From positions 95,938,723 to 96,002,722 of the forward strand of contig CM049309.1 of assembly GCA_026874595.1 (NCBI GenBank): a stretch of DNA of 64,000 nt, written 5' to 3'. Of the stretch, positions 1-12,249 are shown in pieces. Below the pieces are notes generated by a model. It searched no databases and was not told the DNA's origin. It saw only the letters and a list, made by a program, of their open reading frames with translations. The translations under genes were made by a program, and so were the position numbers. Source of the stretch: Sipunculus nudus. Taxonomy: Eukaryota; Annelida; Sipuncula; Golfingiida; Sipunculidae. How positions within the stretch are numbered: the stretch's first letter is position 1; the number at the start of each line of letters is the position of its first letter.

Positions 1-759
1 AGGTAGGGACTTTTTTTCAGTAATACAACTTAAGTTAATCAAAATTTAATTGTATACCAAAAATTAGATCAAAATCTGTTAAATTTTTTTAAATATTGGC
101 AAAAATATTAAATTGGTACCTTAAAATTTGCCTAAGTTTGACCATAGCAAGTTTTTTTCTAATAAGAACCTTTGATTTACTTTTCACAGTCGGTATATAT
201 ATGTAGATTTAATCTGTTAAATTCTGAAATTTGAAAGTAAAAGCTTAAAAATTATTCTAGTTTCTGAGGCTCTAATGTATTTAGATTTTGAACCTCCAGA
301 CCAACCATGTCTGGCCCTTACAGCCTTGTCTGGGTAAACGTATTAGTGATGCAACACTGCTTTTACAAATGTAGAATCACATGTGGCAACCCTGCCCCCC
401 CCCCCCCCCCACTCCCCCACCCACCCAACCAGATATGTTGTATTACTTACATTCTTTAACCGATTGCTGTTTCTGATCCAATGTATACAACTTTTCCAAT
501 CCTGAATCAAGTGTAATTTTCATATATATATTATTTTGCATATTTAAAAAATATATTTTTAGAAAAAATAAATACATCTGTGTTTCTATTAAAAATCTTT
601 ATCATACTTCAGGACTGCCTAATATCAAAACCACTCATCTGGTTTTCTTCATATTTACCATATATATTCCTCTATATAATTCCGATGTACATGCCAGAAA
701 TTTAGTCTGTATTATATAATTTATAAAAGTTATGGGCCCAAACATAATGGACTTTGTAA
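1..759 (-). mobile_element. R2-type repeat tract, left part
   Basis: AT-rich non-coding sequence made of two related tracts (about 1-300 and 540-759). They match, by eye, the interior of the R2 elements at 18,700-19,340, 22,700-23,330 and 63,600-63,900 (shared phrases such as GACTGCCTAATATCAAAACC and TATGGGCCCAAACATAATG). Between them lies a 16-base C run at 395-410. The right end is cut at 759 by an R1 insertion and the tract resumes at 1,966. Orientation is given as that of the full R2 copies, whose hairpin lies on this left side and so outside the window. Confidence 0.6.
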
Positions 760-1965
760 ACAAGTGACCCATGGGTCATGACGCTCAGCTGACTGGGAAG
801 AGATTCGCAAAAGGAAATTTTATCATCTGAATGGTAGTATATACCCATTCAACTGAAGCATCAAACAGATTAACCAACAGGCCAAGATTGTGTCTGCATT
901 TATATATATTTCAAAAATAGAGAAAAAATGTGTAAACCAGTCTGCAGAAACTAATAAAAACACTTAATGGTCAATAATCATGCTGATCTCTGCATTAGTT
1001 GTTCAGATACTTCAGCTTTTGTATCAAATTTTCCATTATTCTGAGGGATACTTCAGAGTCCTATAGCTTGAAGGATATGGGAAACAGAGACCTAATTTCA
1101 GGTGTCCACAGACACTTTTCATGGGCCTCCTTGCATGACAAGAATGAAGATTCTAGGTCCAGTTGTTACTATTTGTACCCTGTTGACAGATAACCACATC
1201 TTAAAAGGTCTCAAAAATAGAGAAAAAAATTTGTAAAAATTTGAAAAAAAATAGAGGTGGCACACCCAGTCTGCAGAAACTGATGGAACACCTCATGATC
1301 AATATGTATGCCAAAAAATCATGACCATCAGTGATGTAGTTAATGAGATATTGAAGTTTTTGTATGAAATTTGTTACTATTCTGGGGGGGGGGGTACTTT
1401 GGGGCTCCATAGTTCGAAGGATATGGGTAACAGAGACCTGGTTTCCATGGAGACTTCTCATAGGTCTCTCAGTGTGTAGAGAATGAAGATTCTAGGTCCA
1501 ATCTTTACGATTTGTGCCTTGTTAACAGATGTTCACATTTTTAAAGGTCTCAAAAATAGAGAAAAAATCGTAAAAAATCTAAAAAATACAGATGGCGCCA
1601 CCAGTCTGCAGGAACTGATGGAACATCTCATGATTAAAATGTATGCAAAAAATCATGACCATCAGTGATGTAGTTAATGAGATATTGAAGTTTTTGTATG
1701 AAATTTTTGACTATTCTGGGGGGTACTTTGGGGCCTCATAGCTCGAAGGATAACGGTAACAGAGACCTCATTTCTGGTTTCCAAGGAGATTTTTCATGGA
1801 CCTCTCAGAATGTCAAGTTACAAGTTTCTAGGTCCAGCGGTTACGATTTGTGCCAGGTTAACGGACGGACGGACAGACGGACAGACAGACGGCACGACAG
1901 ACAGATGGACGACGGACAAAGGGTGATCGCTATAGCTCAGATGACTAACAGTCAGCTGAGCTAAA
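760..1965 (+). mobile_element. R1 element, complete copy nested in R2
   Basis: A 1.2-kb non-coding repeat. It opens with the 5' box CAAGTGACCCATGGGTCA and GCTCAGCTGACTG (783-795), and closes with the inverse CAGTCAGCTGAGC (1,949-1,961), which forms one arm of a hairpin at 1,934-1,962. Inside are imperfect direct repeats of about 320-350 bp (roughly 985-1,300, 1,340-1,640 and 1,670-1,900), each with GGTGGCRCCACC-like and CAGTCTGCAG phrases. A run of GACGGACG-type units lies at 1,861-1,920. The flanks read CTTTGTAAA before and AAATCAGG after; uninterrupted R2 copies (for example 23,030-23,060) have these joined, which fixes the boundaries to within a few bases. Confidence 0.75.
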
Positions 1966-2205
1966 AAATCAGGAAAGATATTTGGTCACTTAAGACCAAA
2001 AATGTTAAACCTAGAGACTTTTTTTCAGTAATACAACTTTAGTTAATCATATTAATTGTATACCAAAAATTAGACCAAAATCTGTTAAATTTTTTTAAAT
2101 ATTAGCAAAAATATAAATTTGGTACATTAAATTTTGCCCGAGTTTGACCATGGCATGTTCTTTCTTGTAAGAACATTTGATTTACTTTTCACAGTCCGTG
2201 TGTGT
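1966..2205 (-). mobile_element. R2-type tract, right part
   Basis: Continues the tract broken at 759: the text from AATCAGGAAAGATAT to TTTACTTTTCACAG parallels 23,050-23,290 and 1-190. No R2 5' box is seen to the right before the TA run, so this copy appears truncated. Confidence 0.6.
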
Positions 2206-2208
2206 ATA

Positions 2209-2284
<76 letters not shown>
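2206..2284. repeat. (TA)n microsatellite
   Basis: Almost pure TA dinucleotides, about 35 units, lying exactly between the truncated R2 tract and a 62-bp minisatellite. Confidence 0.95.
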
Positions 2285-2287
<3 letters not shown>

Positions 2288-2975
2288 GAGATTATTGAAC
2301 AATAGAAAATCATAAAAAATAGCAGTGTTTGAATGTATAATTCAGACAGGAGATTATTGAACAATAGAAAATCATAAAAAATAGCAGTGTTTGAATGTAT
2401 AATTCAAACAGGAGATTATTGAACAACAGAAAATCATAAAAAATAGCAGTGTTTGAATGTATAATTCAAACAGGAGATTATTGAACAACAGAAAATCATA
2501 AAAAATAGCAGTGTTTGAATGTATAATTCAGACAGGAGTTTATTGAACAACAGAAAATCATAAAAAATAGCAGTGTTTGAATGTATAATTCAGACAGGAG
2601 ATTATTGAACAACAGAAAATCATAAAAAATAGCAGTGTTTGAATGTATAATTCAGTCAGGAGATTATTGAACAACAGAAAATCATAAAAAATAGCAGTGT
2701 TTGAATGTATAATTCAGACAGGAGATTATTGAACAACAGAAAATCATAAAAAATAGCAGTGTTTGAATGTATAATTCAGACAGGAGATTATTGAACAACA
2801 GAAAATCATAAAAAATAGCAGTGTTTGAATATATAATTCAGACACAGGAAATTATTGAAGCATAGAATTAATAAAAAAATAGCATTTTTTGAATGTATAA
2901 TTCAGACAGGAGATAATTGAAGAAAAGAAAATCAGAAAAAATAGAAGTGTTTGAATGTATGATTCAGACACAGTA
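2285..2975. repeat. 62-bp minisatellite, about 11 copies
   Basis: Head-to-tail units beginning CAGGAGATTATTGAACAA, spaced 62 bp (2,285, 2,347 and on). The first nine or so are nearly identical; the last two are diverged and shifted by small indels, as at a decaying array edge. Confidence 0.95.
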
Positions 2976-3451
2976 GATGACTTTGAGATGATCTTTATTT
3001 TACAGTCCTCGCAATATTTAAGCAAACTAGGATTTGTTATGCTCTACTGAGGACACTCTGGTGTTAGATCTAAAATTCAAACTGCATGACTGCCACAGTA
3101 ATACCATACCAGTTATCTGGGAAATGATCTTGTCATGTACAAAGATAGGTGATTAAGGTGGTGATAAAAGTCATGCTTGTGTGCTAAGTACATGATAAAT
3201 ACCATTTAAGACTGAACCAAGATATTTTTAAAAGATATTTTGCATGCTGAGAAGATTAAGTGATGCTAAATATAGCCTTACAAGATGTTATTTGTAACTA
3301 TATGTTCACACTGTAAAATGTTATGCAGGGTGCATGGGATTTCACAGTATATCTGCCTATACTTTATTAAGTTCACTTGCTAGCAGTGACCTTACTGCTG
3401 GACAAAGTCCTACAAAAATTTCCTTTCTGGGATTCTGTTAGAAAGACCTGT
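2976..3451. other. unassigned stretch
   Basis: No open frame with coding character and no recognised repeat. It could be intron sequence of the gene whose terminal exon lies at 9,004, but no exon was seen here. Confidence 0.5.
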
Positions 3452-3755
3452 GTTGGCAACATGGCTTGCAGTCATGTGACAGTGGATCTATTTATGTTGA
3501 CAACATGGCTTACAGTAATCTGACGGTGGATCTATTTGTGTTGACATCATGACTTTCTGTAATGTGACGGTTATCTATTTGTGTTGAGATCATGACTTAC
3601 AGTAATGTGACAGTGGATCTATTTGTGTTAACATTACATGGCTTACAGTAATGTGACAGTGGAACTCTTTGTGCTGACAACATGGCTTACAGCAATGTGA
3701 CAGTGGATCTATTTGTGTTGACAGTATGCAGGCTTTCTGTTATGTGACATTATGT
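3452..3755. repeat. degenerate 44-bp minisatellite, about 7 copies
   Basis: Repeated ACATGGCTTACAGTAATGTG followed by ACAGTGGATCTATTTGTGTT, with many substitutions and small indels between copies. Older in appearance than the 62-bp array. Confidence 0.85.
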
Positions 3756-4977
3756 GCCAGTCATAGCTAGACTGAGTTATTTTGTGTTGTCAGTTGGTAT
3801 TTTCTTTTTGAGTGAATTCCAGTTTATATTTTCTGCAGGGCCATAATTATGTTTAATTGGTTGGTCACTTTTACTGATTTCAACAGCTATAAATAAAGGT
3901 CATGTTTGCTATTGTTTTAATGATAATGCCCGCTGCAATCTTAGCAGCAGCTTGTATGGTGTGACTTTTTTGTACCTGGACTGTTCTGACCCATCCAGTC
4001 AGATCAATGCAGTATCAGTGCTATATGCATTGAATAAAAAAATTAAAAACGATTATGTTACAGTATTGTGACTTTTGTGTTGCTTAATATGTAGTGTCAT
4101 TTCAGGCCTCAACATTAGAGTCATCCTTCAACAAGGAATGCACTTTAAGGCTCCATGAAGATGCATATATTTTTATCATTACGGACAACATCTCATGGCC
4201 TACATGTACGCTGTCACTTGACATAAACCAGACCAATCGTTAGCTTATTTAATATTCTGTCAAAACCGAACATGAGCAAGAAACATTTGGTTTAAACTCA
4301 GCATATTGGTAAATCCCTCAGCATGTTTGTTGAATTTCTAATCCCATGAATACAAGCATGGATGTAGCCAACTTGTAGGTGATACAGGAAATGACTCCCT
4401 ACAGAGACAGTTTCAGTTTGGGATGTGAGTTCACATGTGTTCTTTTGTGTCAATTCATCATTCGTAGTGTAATATTAAGATTATGGCCTTTTTCCAATGA
4501 TATGAATGCAACATGATGAAAGACTACTGCGATGCATTCCTTGATTATGGCAAAGTCGAATGAGACTGACATCGTAGGTGATATCAGACTATAAAAACTC
4601 TATCCTTTTTTTTTGATAGAACTTGTATCATGATTCAAGTAAGAATTGTCAGCCCAAAATAATTGCCTACTGAGTTGTGTTTCCATGGCTACTTTACATG
4701 ATCCTAACCCTCCTTTACTATGAAGACGTGCCACCACTGTTGCAGGTTTACTGATAAACATCAAAATCATTACATCACCCACATGGTGCAAATTAGCACA
4801 GATAAGATAAGGATGAGATAAGAAAGGTCTTAAGGCTGGCACAATTTTACATAAGGATCAGGATCCCTGCCACTTGAACCATGCGTCAAGGGTAGACAAG
4901 TCTGTCTGGCCCATGATGAAACAACACTCACAAATGACCATGACAGTCCATGATATGTGGCTTTGTTGACCAACTAT
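3756..4977. other. unassigned stretch
   Basis: Mixed-composition sequence without a convincing exon, repeat or RNA gene. The 80-residue minus-strand frame at 4,600-4,842 has no recognisable domain and is not annotated. Confidence 0.5.
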
Positions 4978-5190
4978 ACATGATGTGTATAACCATCAAT
5001 GGTGTTACTAACTTTGCTTACACCTTTAATACATGATGTGTATAACCATCAACGGTGTTACTAACTTTACCTACACCTTTACTACATGATGTGTATAACC
5101 ATCAACGGTGTTACTAACTTTACCTACACCTTTACTACATGATGTGTATAACCATCAACGGTGTTACTAACTTTACTTACACCTTTATTC
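4978..5190. repeat. 53-bp minisatellite, 4 copies
   Basis: Units starting ACATGATGTGTATAACCATC at 4,978, 5,031, 5,084 and 5,137, exactly 53 bp apart and nearly identical. Confidence 0.95.
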
Positions 5191-5970
5191 AGGACCTAAA
5201 GGTGAACTGTATTTTTTTTATATACAATATTTTTATATTCCTGGTGAATCACACTTCGATTAAGGATGGCTTTATTTACAAATATGCAATATCCATTCAA
5301 ATATATTTTGGATATAAAAAGCTTAAAATTTAGAAAATGTTCTGTTTATAACCTGAGGTGGGTGGCTTAGGCCACCCAGCTTTTGACTTTTGCATATGGC
5401 CTACTTTTTTTCAGTTTTTTTACGTCATAGTTACTGTACCATACAAGGCCACCCCCCAGAATCATTCTTGAAGACAAGTGCACATATGAGCATGCCGAGT
5501 GGAGAAAGAAGCCATCAGTTTTCCACTATGAAAAAATTTAACAATTTTTAGACCATAACAGACATAATCCAAGTATTTTTTTCAAATGCCGGTACAGGTT
5601 GTAATATTTTCTACTGAGCATGAAACTATGTTCATCTGTCAGATATGAAAAGCAGATCTATACACCCGTTGTAAAAAACTTTGTACTGAGCAAATCGCTG
5701 TACATAATGTGGCTTGTGTATATATGGCAATGTTTATGTCCCATATTTGATATAGTTTTTGTAATATCAGGTCCAATGGAAATATATTTATAACCCAGAC
5801 CTATAGTATAAGAAGTGGTTTCTAACTCATACATGTATATATGTATATATATATCAGGGAGGTTTGCTTAATGGATACAATGTTTAATGTATACATATAT
5901 CCATCATGAGCACAAGAATCAATCACTCTCAATCACATTTTCTCTGTTGTCTGTCATTCATCTGACTACA
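5191..5970. other. unassigned stretch with a small hairpin
   Basis: No gene recognised. A GGGTGGC / GCCACCC hairpin lies near 5,359-5,377. AT-rich with short TATATA runs near 5,836-5,855. Confidence 0.5.
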
Positions 5971-7516
5971 GTGTTTAACACTGCAGGATATCATACTAAT
6001 ACCAGTATGTAACACTACAGAATATCATACTAATACCAGTATATAACACTACAGGATATCATACAAAAAGCAGAATATAACACTACAGGATATTATACTA
6101 ATACCAGTATATAACAGTACAGGATATCATACTAATACCAGTATATAACACTACAGGATATCATACAAGAAGCAGTATATAACACTACAGGATATTATAC
6201 TAATACCAGTATATAACAGTACAGGATATCATACTAATACCATTATGTAACACTACAGAATATCATACTAATACCAGTATATAACACTACAGGATGTCAT
6301 ACAAAAAGCAGAATATAACACTACAGGATATTATACTAATACCAGTATATAACAGTACAGGATATCATACTAATACCATTATGTAACACTACAGAATATC
6401 ATACTAATACCAGTATATAACACTACAGGATATCATACAAGAAGCAGTATATAACAGTACAGGATATTATACTAATACCAGTATATAACAGTACAGGATA
6501 TCATACTAATACCATTATGTAACACTACAGAATATCATACTAATACCAGTATATAACACTACAGGATATCATACAAAAAGCAGAATATAACACTACAGGA
6601 TATTATACTAATACCAGTATATAGCAGTACAGGATATCATACTAATACCATTATGTAACACTGCAGAATATCATACTAATACCAGTATATAACACTACAG
6701 GATATCATACAAAAAGCAGAATATAACACTACAGGATATTATACTAATACCAGTATATAACAGTACAGGATATCATACTAATACCAGTATGTAACACTAC
6801 AGAATATCATACTAATACCAGTATATAACACTACAGGATATCATACAAAAAGCAGAATATAACACTACAGGATATTATACTAATACCAGTATATAACAGT
6901 ACTGGATATCATACTAATACCAGTATGTAACACTACAGAATATCATACTAATACCAGTATATAACACTACAGGATATCATACAAAAAGCAGAATATAACA
7001 CTACAGGATATTATACTAATACCAGTATATAACACCACAGAATATCATACTAATACCAGTATATAACACTACAGGATATCATACAAGAAGCAGTATATAA
7101 CACTACAGGATATTATACTAATACCAGTATATAACAGTACAGGATATCATACTAATACCAGTATGTAACACTACAGAATATCATACTAATACCAGTATAT
7201 AACACTACAGGATATCATACAAAAAGCAGAATATAACACTACAGGATATTATACTAATACCAGTATATAACAGTACAGGATATCATACTAATACCATTAT
7301 GTAACACTACAGGATATCATACTAATACCAGTATATAACACTACAGGATATCATACTAATAGCAGTATATAATACTACAGGATATTATACTAATACCAGT
7401 ATATAACACTACAGGATATCATACTAATAGCAGTATATAATACTACAGGATATCATACTAATACCAGTATATAACACTACAGGATACCATATTAATACCA
7501 GTATATAACTACACAG
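5971..7516. repeat. 34-bp satellite with 136-bp higher-order repeat
   Basis: About 45 monomers of 34 bp (core ACTACAGGATATCATACTA, most with a GATATC site). From about 6,100 to 7,320 the monomers are organised in fours: a variant with CCATTATGTAAC or CCAGTATGTAAC recurs at 6,241, 6,377, 6,513, 6,649, 6,785 and 6,921, each 136 bp apart, and again at 7,159 (238 bp, 7 monomers, so one partial unit is present). Another variant has CATACAAAAAGCAGAATATA. The ends (5,971-6,100 and 7,320-7,516) are simple monomer arrays. Confidence 0.95.
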
Positions 7517-8549
7517 GATACATGTCAAATCTGTAAGATTGTTTCTTTTGAAACTTTCAAGCTTTCTTTAACTTGAAAAGAAAAAATGTCTTGGTGAACG
7601 CTGAGAAATATTACTCATTGTGAGGATCTTTTGTTTTCCAGCAGTAGAGCCACTGTTGACTTTGGCAGTAGAGCCACTGTTGACTTTAGCATATGTCACA
7701 CTTTGTTTTTCACACATGGACAAGCTGCAGTCAGATGACCACAATTACAGAATTTTTATTATAAAACCAGGCTTGCCAGCCCAAGGTTATGTTGCTGTAA
7801 ATTTAACTGGGGACTGACTTCAGCTTTACATTATGATATAGAACTATCAACAGTTAGGAGGTGGCCCTCTTGTGTTATATAATATTTAGTTTTGTATCTG
7901 CTTCAGCTGTAGATGAGTCTAGTAAGTAAATAAAGTACTAACTATATTGATTGTCTGACAAGATCAAGGTGTGAAGTTTGTTTTAACATGCATGTATGAT
8001 AATGCTAGGGGGGATGGGGGATTAGTGTTCAGGGATAGACAGCATCCGACCATCATGGTTACACGGTACATCCTGCCAGACTCTTAATATACTGGTGCAC
8101 TATTTATGCATACATTTTATATAACAAGAACTGAGAAAATGACCTCCAAACCCAGCCAAATTTTAGGAGTAATTTGCAAATAATCCCCATACACTACTTT
8201 GTGCATCAAGAAATCTACAGGTTTTGTTTTTATTTGTCATTCAATGTTAAAAGTATGAAAGAAAATATGTCTATAGCACCAGTAAGATGTTACCCAATTT
8301 TATTAGGCTATACAAGCTTACATCTTGTACCTGGTGTTTTAATGTTATATCCCTTGTATCATATATAAAAATAATGGTCACAGATTCTGCATACCCATCT
8401 ATAAAGTTTCCTTCATGTGTCCTCCATATTGGAGGGCCACATGTTTATTTGATAATTCTCATATTAGTGTATAACAAGGGACACGTATACCCTTTATGTT
8501 GGACATAATCTCCCTGATATATAAGCAGGACTTCTTGTTAAGTAACATG
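7517..8549. other. unassigned stretch
   Basis: No coding exon recognised. It holds a short direct duplication of about 22 bp (AGTAGAGCCACTGTTGACTT, near 7,645-7,690). It may be intron upstream of the 9,004 exon. Confidence 0.5.
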
Positions 8550-8930
8550 AGGTGTGTGACTTGTTAAGCTGGTGTAAGTATATCACAGGAGGTGTGTGGC
8601 TTGTAAAGCTGGTGTGTATATCACAGGTGTGTGGCTTGTTAAGATGGTGTGTGTATATCACAGGAGGGGAGTGGCTTGTTAAGCTGGTATGTGTATATCA
8701 CAGGAGGTGTGTGGCTTGTAAAGCTGGTGTATATATCACAGGTGTGTGGCTTGTTAAGATGGTGTGTGTATATCACAGGAGGGGAGTGGCTTGTTAAGCT
8801 GGTGTGTATATCACAGGAGGGGAGTGGCTTGTTAAGCTGGTATGTGTATGTCACAGGAGGGGAGTGGCTTGTTAAGCTGGTGTGTGTATATCACAGGAGG
8901 GGAGTGGCTTGTTAAGCTGGTGTTTGTATA
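8550..8930. repeat. G-rich minisatellite, units about 35-42 bp
   Basis: Around nine to ten units of AGTGGCTTGTTAAGCTGGTG plus TGTATATCACAGGAGG with length variation. It stops about 70 bp before the 3' splice site at 9,003. The exon itself begins with GAGAGGAGTGGC, similar to the unit's AGGGGAGTGGC, which is probably chance or an ancient copy. Confidence 0.9.
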
Positions 8931-8983
8931 GATTTCCTTCCTTTTATGCAGCTGATGACTGATTCTTCAGCACAGATCTAAAA

Positions 8984-9003
8984 CTTTCCTTCCTTTTTTA
9001 CAG
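8984..9003 (+). other. 3' splice site (polypyrimidine tract and AG)
   Basis: TTTCCTTCCTTTTTTACAG immediately precedes the coding exon and is a textbook pyrimidine tract with CAG acceptor. It implies that upstream exons of the same gene lie further left, probably outside the window. Confidence 0.75.
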
Positions 9004-9275
9004 GAGAGGAGTGGCGTACAAGCCAAGAAAATCAAGTTACCAGGGGCAAGATGGAACACCTACAGATGATGTTGGAGGAACGAAGACAGAAACGTCAAGC
9101 ACGTCGCATGGGACGCAGCAGGCCGTACCCAGCATGGTCTGGGCTCCGAAAGCAGTGCAGCAGCACAGATGATATGGATGTGGATCATTCTATCCTTGAC
9201 AACTCCACCGTGCCGGAAAACGTCAGTGAGGAGAGTGGATTATCAGAGCTCGCACAGGAAACAATTGTGGCTTGA
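9004..9275 (+). CDS. terminal coding exon of an unrecognised host gene
   Basis: An open frame entered from the splice acceptor (reading from base 9,006, the first two exon bases finishing a split codon) runs to TGA at 9,273-9,275, about 89 codons. The first ATG (9,051) is internal to the exon, so it need not be the true start. The product begins EEWRTSQENQVTRGK and continues with a basic helix-like segment (EERRQKRQARRMGRSR) that resembles a nuclear localisation signal. It ends in an acidic, Ser-rich tail with DDMDVDHSI and SELAQETIVA. GC content, codon use and lack of repeats set it apart from its surroundings. I do not recognise the family. The basic segment followed by an acidic tail fits a nuclear regulatory protein, but that is inference only. 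Confidence 0.7.
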
Positions 9276-10095
9276 CGTTAACGGCATTCCCCTGGTTGTG
9301 TTCCAGGGTTGAGTTCCTTTAAAACGAGGTTATCTCATATGATTGCGTACAGCATTTCAGTTTGGTTGCAGGGGAGCATATCTTTTGCTCGCAGATGCCC
9401 CTGCAAGAAACGGCAATTCTACAAAGGTAGAAGTGAGGTGGTGAACTAAGCGGTCACCAGGATTTTGTGGTCATTTGGCAGAGAGGCTATTTAATATTGA
9501 CATCCAGTTCTGAACGTGAAAGTAAAAAAAGCTGTGCAATTAGAAATATATAGAAGCACTTGATATTGGTGTGTCTTAGAGGTTAGAATCCTTGTATATC
9601 ATTTGTTTACTGGCTGATCCAGGAACAGGTGTATGCATTTGTTGAGTATTAATGAGCTCATGCAGAACGTACCAGATGAAGGTAGCAGAAGATAAATATG
9701 CAAAATCAATGGAATCCTAAGGTTCCAGTGTTATATGGTTCCACAACCTGACGATGTACAAGCATTGTATGATGAACTGTGTAACGTACAAATGAAAGTT
9801 TTCAATTAAGTTGTTTATTCCTATTTGTATCTTTAAACCTGTGGTACCATTTCATGTGCATCAATTTCAGTAGATTGTCCATAGATAGTGATTACATACT
9901 CACCTATGGATGAGCAACATTTGTTTTACAGCTATATTTATGAAATCTCTGAATTATGAATTGTAATATTGTGTAGATAAATGTATGTTAACATGCAAAT
10001 GAATAATTTAATTATATGCATTGAAATACTGTTGTGTATTTCCTACTTGATGCATTTATTGCAGATATTATGGAATAAAGTATATCAGACATTAT
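9276..10095 (+). other. 3' untranslated region
   Basis: About 0.8 kb of non-repetitive sequence follows the stop codon and ends shortly after AATAAA. No other exon or repeat family is seen in it, which fits a 3' UTR of the gene ending at 9,275. Confidence 0.6.
10074..10079 (+). terminator. poly(A) signal AATAAA
   Basis: Canonical hexamer about 800 bp downstream of the stop codon, followed within 30 bases by T/G-containing sequence. Best candidate for 3' end formation of the transcript with the 9,004 exon. Confidence 0.6.
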
Positions 10096-10199
10096 TGGTG
10101 CTTTCCCGAAGGTTATATATTGAGGCAGACTACTGAAGAATTTCCATTAAAATGACTGACTAGAATATCCACATATAAACCAAATAATTGGTGATTTTT

Positions 10200-12249
10200 A
10201 GCGAACCTGTGAGCTTATGTAATGGTGTGTTGTTGTCCGTACATTAACCATAGCTGTCTCAAAAACGGCAGGGGCTAGCATCACCAAATTTTTTGCAAAT
10301 AATCAGTCATCTAAAAAACTATATCTGATTTTATAACTGCATTTTCATACTTAGATTTTTAGGGAAAAGGCTAAAAAAGCTTCAAAAATCTTCTTCTCTG
10401 AAATTGTCCAGCCAAATTGTCCAATATTTCACAGAAATGATCCCTGGAACAATCTTTCTCAAATTTGTTCGAACGGTTTCAGTTCGGAGATTTTTGGCCG
10501 AGTTACAGGAGGTTGAACTTTGTTAACTGTGCAAAAAAGCATATTAAAATTTAAATCTCAGAAACGGCTGGAGCTATCATCAACTAATTTTATGCCAATG
10601 TTGGTCACATAGGTCATATCTGAAAATTGAGGTATTGGTGGCGCCACCTGCATCGGCCTTTTTTGTATGGGGTCATCAGTGCCTGTATCACACTGAGGGC
10701 GACAAAAAACTTCTTCTCTGAAACCATATGGCCAAAATGTTTAATATTGCGAAGAAATGATCCTAGGGTAGTGCTTTCTGAAGTGTGTTCAAATGGTCTC
10801 TTTTCAGTGACTTATGGCCAAGTTATGGGAAGCTGAATTTAGTCATATGCCATAACAGCCCATTTTAGCTCAGTGGCTACAAAGATCTTCTTCTCAAAAA
10901 CCACTGGGCCAAATTCTTAAATCTCACACATTAATTATCCTCAGATGTTGATAATTCAAGTTTGTTCAAATGGTTTTGATTCAGTGCTTTTGGGCTGAGT
11001 TATGAGAAGCTGAACTTAGCCAGTTTGCTGTATCTTCCTATATGAGTTATAAACCTGCGAAACGTTTTTCGACTGCTGCCACTGAAGCCAGTTTGTTAAA
11101 TATTTTACAAGAATAATCCCTACAATAATTCTTATAACAATTGTCATTAATGGTTCCACATGAATGATTTTTGGCTGAATTATGGAGATTGAATTGAGTC
11201 ATTTTACCATATATGTTAGCTGTGTGATGCTGTTACATCTAGACTGGCACCAGTTTATCAGCATCTATTACATCATGCCACTAGACATTTAGATTTCAGG
11301 TTATCTTTGGTTAATATTGACAAGAAAGTTTTTTAATAAGCTTTTAAAAAATTTAGATTTATGATTTAAGTTATTCATCATACCAAGCAATGTTATACAG
11401 CTCTGTGGCTATATAGAGACAACTGTATGTGGATTATAAATTATTGGTATCCCTATTAAACTTAATTCATGAATTTGCAATCAATGAGATATATCTGTAT
11501 TTTAATTTTGCATTAAGTATGCATCCGTAATAATTTTACATATATTCCTGATTTCTTTTTTTATAAAAAAAAAGTCAGCTGAAAAGCATTTTGTATTGGG
11601 AAAATAAATTTCGAAGTTATTTCAAGTAGGGACCACTTTTGTGTACAGATGGCAGCACTTGGTTTACCATTGGCAGATTGCCAGTGCCTTAATGTTGGCC
11701 ATTAGCCAAGATGATGTCAGCTCTATAAATAGTTTTGGCACAGTGCCAGGATTGGAAGAAGTGCAGCCAGGTATAGGTCAAGAGTTCACTCAGTGCAGTA
11801 GCTGCATTCTATTTATAGCTTTGGCAGACTGCTCACTGCATCATATTTGGCACCAAAGTTCAGCCTGAATCTATTTATAGCTTTGGCAGACTGCAAACTG
11901 TGTCAGATTATGCAACAGGTCAAGAGTTCACTCAGTGCAGCCAGGTACGGGTCAAAAGTTCACTCAGTCTAGCCAGGTGCAGGTCAAGAGTTCACTCAGT
12001 GCAGTAGCTTGAGGAAGCAATTTGTCACAGGTCACTCGGGGCAACTGCCTTACTCACCTAAGCCTTGTCAGCCCAGTGCATCAAACTCTGGGGAAGTTTG
12101 ATGTATTGGACTGATATTTTGACCTGTCTATGCCTCTTTGATGGTATTCTCAGAGTTTTGCGGATACTATGTTTTCAGTCGGCAGACGCTGCCGCCATGG
12201 CCGCATAAGTATCCGGAGAACTTCTCCATAACCACTGGGCAGAATTTTT
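10200..12249 (+). mobile_element. R4 element, 5' portion
   Basis: Starts with (A)GCGAACCTGTGAGCTTATG, the R4 5' terminus. Contains repeats of about 170-330 bp on the theme 'TTCTTCTCTGAAACTGTCCAGCC ... GAGTTATGGGAGGTTGAACT' and one GGTGGCGCCACC palindrome near 10,637. From 11,640 to 12,060 it carries several short repeats (GTTCACTCAGTGCAG, CTTTGGCAGACTGC) that recur inverted at 35,330-35,720 in another R4 copy. A second R4 5' end begins at 12,250, so this copy lacks its own 3' end or has another copy inserted into or after it. Confidence 0.65.

Noticed and set aside
4600-4842. 80-codon minus-strand frame
   Set aside because: No domain, no splice or promoter context, and a length expected by chance.
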